Shown: positions 61,381-64,000 of the stretch, one piece after another
How the letters are laid out: every line of letters begins with the position of its first letter
Position numbering within the stretch: position 1 is the first letter of the stretch
From: Pseudomonas sp. StFLB209
Lineage (GTDB): Bacteria > Pseudomonadota > Gammaproteobacteria > Pseudomonadales > Pseudomonadaceae
Direction: 5' to 3'
Length of the DNA stretch: 64,000 bases
NCBI RefSeq assembly: GCF_000829415.1
Contig: NZ_AP014637.1
Span: forward strand, 1,252,001-1,316,000
The notes under the pieces: model-generated
The model's database searches: none
Told to the model about the DNA's origin: nothing
Seen by the model: the letters and a program-made list of their open reading frames with translations, nothing else
Translations under genes and position numbers: made by a program

Positions 61381-62130
61381 TCAGCGAAGTGGACAGGCCA
61401 GGGCAAGGCCGATGAAAACCAGATCAGGAACAACTCGAGCGCCAGGAATCACATCCTCGACCAACCCCGCGTCGCCGCCAGTGATAAACACATCGAAATG
61501 CTCACCCCAGTATGACCTCGCCATCTCCAACTGAGCCTGAACAAAACCGCGCAGCATTAGAGAGCAACCGCGCTCGACAGCCTCTGCGGTAGAGTGCCCC
61601 GGCCCCAAACCGACAAGCGCTCTTTCAGCGGCCGCATCATCATAACGAATACGCCTGGTGTGAGTGCGCAGCTGGTTGCGCATCAGCGGGATACCAGGGC
61701 AAATGAAGCCCCCCAGATGCAAACCTGTCAAATCGACGAAATCAGAAGTGACAGCAGTGCCAAGATCGATGACCAGACACGCTCTGCGGGCTAAATGGTA
61801 GCCCGCCACCAAGGCCAACCAGCGATCAAGCCCCAGGCGCTCATACTCATCATAACCATTCGATACCCCCGCCAGAGTCCGGGCAGGCTCGGCACACACC
61901 GGCCTCATACCGTAACAACTGCGCAGCATCTCCATCAGCTTGTGGGTCTCGTCCGGGGTGCGCACACTCACCAGGCGGCAGTGAGCAAGTTCCAGCCCCG
62001 GCAAGAGCCCCAACTGTTCCACCAGCGCACTGTCGGAATCCACGACACCACCAGCCCTGATCGAGTCATCGCCCTTCTCTGTGACGCGCCACTTGATAAA
62101 GCTATTGCCACAATCGAGTTCAAGAATCAT
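61381..62130 (-). CDS. coaX: Type III pantothenate kinase
   Basis: 249 residues; first step of coenzyme A synthesis, ATP-dependent but not inhibited by Co[17 protein letters not shown] (phosphate loop), [13 protein letters not shown] and [25 protein letters not shown] and VFITGGDA are the family motifs. Overlaps the end of birA by 11 bases; BirA-CoaX order is common in pseudomonads. Confidence 0.95.
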   Translation of the reverse strand: MILELDCGNSFIKWRVTEKGDDSIRAGGVVDSDSALVEQLGLLPGLELAHCRLVSVRTPDETHKLMEMLRSCYGMRPVCAEPARTLAGVSNGYDEYERLGLDRWLALVAGYHLARRACLVIDLGTAVTSDFVDLTGLHLGGFICPGIPLMRNQLRTHTRRIRYDDAAAERALVGLGPGHSTAEAVERGCSLMLRGFVQAQLEMARSYWGEHFDVFITGGDAGLVEDVIPGARVVPDLVFIGLALACPLR

Positions 62131-63079
62131 CGCGCAACCTCAGGCTGAGCTCACCGCCACTAAAGCTTTTTTCTATACCACCGACATCCAGTCGCAACGC
62201 GCCAAGCTCATCGATACCAAGAACGACGCCCTCCGTTCTGTCCGCCCCCGACAAGAGCGTCACTTCACGACCTTGCCACAGGTGATTACGCTCCCACTCA
62301 GCCTGAAACACTGAAAAGCCTTCCTGCTGGTGCCGCTGCAAGAGCTCCTGCAGCCGGCCGGCCAGGCGAGCAGCCAGATGATTACGATCGCACAACGCTC
62401 CAGCCTCCAGGCGCACAGAAGTCCAGGACTGATCCACCTCCGAGCAAGCCTGCATATTCACGTTGATACCAATACCTATCACCACGTGACACACATCAGC
62501 CGGATCCCCCATCAGCTCCAGCAGGATCCCCGCCAGCTTGCGGCGCCCCGACAGCACATCATTTGGCCACTTGAGACCGGCCTCTTTAACGCCAAATTCC
62601 CGTAGAACCTCGACGACAGCCAGGCCCACCATCAAGCTCAGCCCCTCAATCTGGCGCATACCGCCTTCAATCCGGAGCAACAGGCTGAAATACAGGTTTT
62701 CGGCAAAGGGGCTAACCCATTTGCGACCTCGTCGCCCCCGACCTGCAGTCTGCCGCTCCGCCACCACTACGGTTGGCATGGTAGCGCCCAGAGCAATCAG
62801 TCGAGCAGCCTCGGCATTTGTAGAGTCAAGGCTCTCATGGACAATTACAGACCAGCCTTGGGGCAGCCCCGAATTCTTGATCGCCTGCTCATCATGCAGC
62901 GAAAGCGCACTGGCGAGCCTGTAGCCGCGGCCACGAACTTTGTGCAGCTCAACCCCAAGCTCCGCCTGCAACTGCTGTAACTGCTTCCAGACAGCGCTAC
63001 GACTGATCCCCAACTCATCGCCCAGGACCTGACCGGAGTGAAACGCGCCATCGGCAAGAAGTCTTAGCAACGTGAGCAT
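62120..63079 (-). CDS. birA: Biotin-protein ligase / biotin operon repressor
   Basis: 319 residues: an N-terminal helix-turn-helix (about 17-40, [19 protein letters not shown]), then the ligase with the adenylate loop [12 protein letters not shown] at 113-124 and [20 protein letters not shown], and a small C-terminal SH3-like domain. It biotinylates acetyl-CoA carboxylase and, through its DNA-binding domain, probably represses bio genes. ATG at 63079 starts [11 protein letters not shown]; the frame is open 26 codons further without similarity. Confidence 0.95.
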   Translation of the reverse strand: MLTLLRLLADGAFHSGQVLGDELGISRSAVWKQLQQLQAELGVELHKVRGRGYRLASALSLHDEQAIKNSGLPQGWSVIVHESLDSTNAEAARLIALGATMPTVVVAERQTAGRGRRGRKWVSPFAENLYFSLLLRIEGGMRQIEGLSLMVGLAVVEVLREFGVKEAGLKWPNDVLSGRRKLAGILLELMGDPADVCHVVIGIGINVNMQACSEVDQSWTSVRLEAGALCDRNHLAARLAGRLQELLQRHQQEGFSVFQAEWERNHLWQGREVTLLSGADRTEGVVLGIDELGALRLDVGGIEKSFSGGELSLRLRDDS

Positions 63080-63183
63080 GAAATTAACGCCTTTTAAAGA
63101 GGCACGCATAATAGCCATGCAGACCACGGGTGCATAGGTACATGAGATAAGCATCAACGGCTGAACTTTTCCGCACGCAAAGC

Positions 63184-63215
63184 AAAACCCCCGATCGCAG
63201 AGCGATCAGGGGTTC
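63184..63215 (-). terminator. Terminator of the rRNA operon
   Basis: AACCCC-GATCGC and GCGATC-GGGGTT arms with one bulged position around AGA; on the minus strand TTTTGCTTT follows. It lies just after 5S rRNA. Confidence 0.9.
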
Positions 63216-63225
63216 TGTGTTTGAA

Positions 63226-63343
63226 TCTTGACGATGACCTACTCTCACATGGGGAAGCCCCACACTACCATCGGCGATGTATCGTTTCACTACTGAGTTC
63301 GGGATGGGATCAGGTGGTTCCAACACTCTATGGTCGTCAAGAA
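63226..63343 (-). rRNA. rrf: 5S ribosomal RNA
   Basis: About 118 bases on the minus strand. CTTGACGA near the 5' end pairs with TCGTCAAG near the 3' end; internal segments GGAACCACCTGATCCCATCCCGAACTCAG-type and CGCCGATGGTAGTGTGGGG are classical 5S. Ends are estimated from the terminal stem. Confidence 0.93.
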
Positions 63344-63474
63344 ATTCGGTAGCCAGTGCGTTTTCACACGCTGGCAAATTCGGTTATGTGAACATTTTTC
63401 GGCGTTTGTTGATCAGCTTTCGGCTGTATCGTCTTCACACACCGCCACTGCTGTGCAGATGGCTTGGGTGTTAT

Positions 63475-64000
<526 letters not shown>

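Noticed and set aside
63344..63474. tRNA in the 23S-5S spacer
   Set aside because: No cloverleaf or T-loop motif is present in the 130 bases.

Overview
The window is a chromosomal segment of a Pseudomonas species. The evidence is the gene order and near-familiar protein sequences: a riboflavin cluster next to nrdR, an oprG block, ssb / MFS transporter / uvrA / ferritin / catalase, then a complete ribosomal-protein superlocus with rpoA, secY, tuf, fusA, rpoBC, nusG and secE, a tRNA cluster, coaX, birA and an rRNA operon. From memory, the left part follows P. aeruginosa PA4047-PA4069 and the right part PA4232-PA4280. The tRNA cluster lacks the second tuf gene that P. aeruginosa carries there, so this is probably not P. 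aeruginosa but a fluorescens- or syringae-like lineage. That species-level statement is an inference.

Layout. (1) 1-6534, minus strand: the end of ribA, then nrdR-ribD-ribE-ribBA-ribH-nusB-thiL-pgpA, transcribed right to left with several 4-base stop/start overlaps. A 140-bp MITE-like element with terminal inverted repeats sits between ribBA and ribH. (2) 6698-9101: a YbaY-type lipoprotein, a small methyltransferase, a thioredoxin-TPR co-chaperone and a small convergent unknown gene. (3) 9240-12416: a four-gene, probably zinc-starvation-induced module (His-rich periplasmic protein, MacB-like ABC ATPase and permease, DUF3299 protein) behind a Zur-like palindrome. (4) 12566-15134: oprG/ompW with an FNR/ANR-like site and a hairpin that covers its ribosome binding site, then two NAD-binding sugar-epimerase-type genes. 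(5) 15243-22556: accessory genes at the junction of the two conserved blocks, namely a large MscS-type channel, a LysR regulator divergent from a three-gene operon (long BKACE/DUF849 enzyme, MFS transporter, small six-cysteine protein), and a HAD phosphatase. (6) 22636-29792: ssb, a YajR-type MFS protein, uvrA, non-haem ferritin and catalase. (7) 29966-60225, minus strand: alpha, spc, S10, str, beta (rplKAJL-rpoBC) and secE-nusG operons. (8) 60269-60804: four tRNAs. (9) 60948-63079: SPOR protein, coaX, birA. (10) 63184-64000: terminator, 5S rRNA and the 3' part of 23S rRNA.

Regulation visible in the DNA: near-consensus sigma-70 promoters (17-bp spacers) precede the alpha, S10 and str operons, tRNA-Trp/secE and tRNA-Tyr (two in tandem). 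Rho-independent terminators follow rplQ, tuf, nusG, katA, tRNA-Thr and the rRNA operon. An attenuator-like hairpin separates rplL from rpoB, and an L10-type leader precedes rplJ.

The best candidate for an undescribed system is the LysR / BKACE / MFS / cysteine-rich-protein cluster at 17598-21766. The BKACE keeps the family's metal and catalytic motifs but is much longer than usual, lacks the usual catabolic partners nearby, and is linked to a small protein I do not recognise. No gap longer than 300 bases lacks a gene; the largest (2836-3108) holds the MITE-like element and a hairpin.
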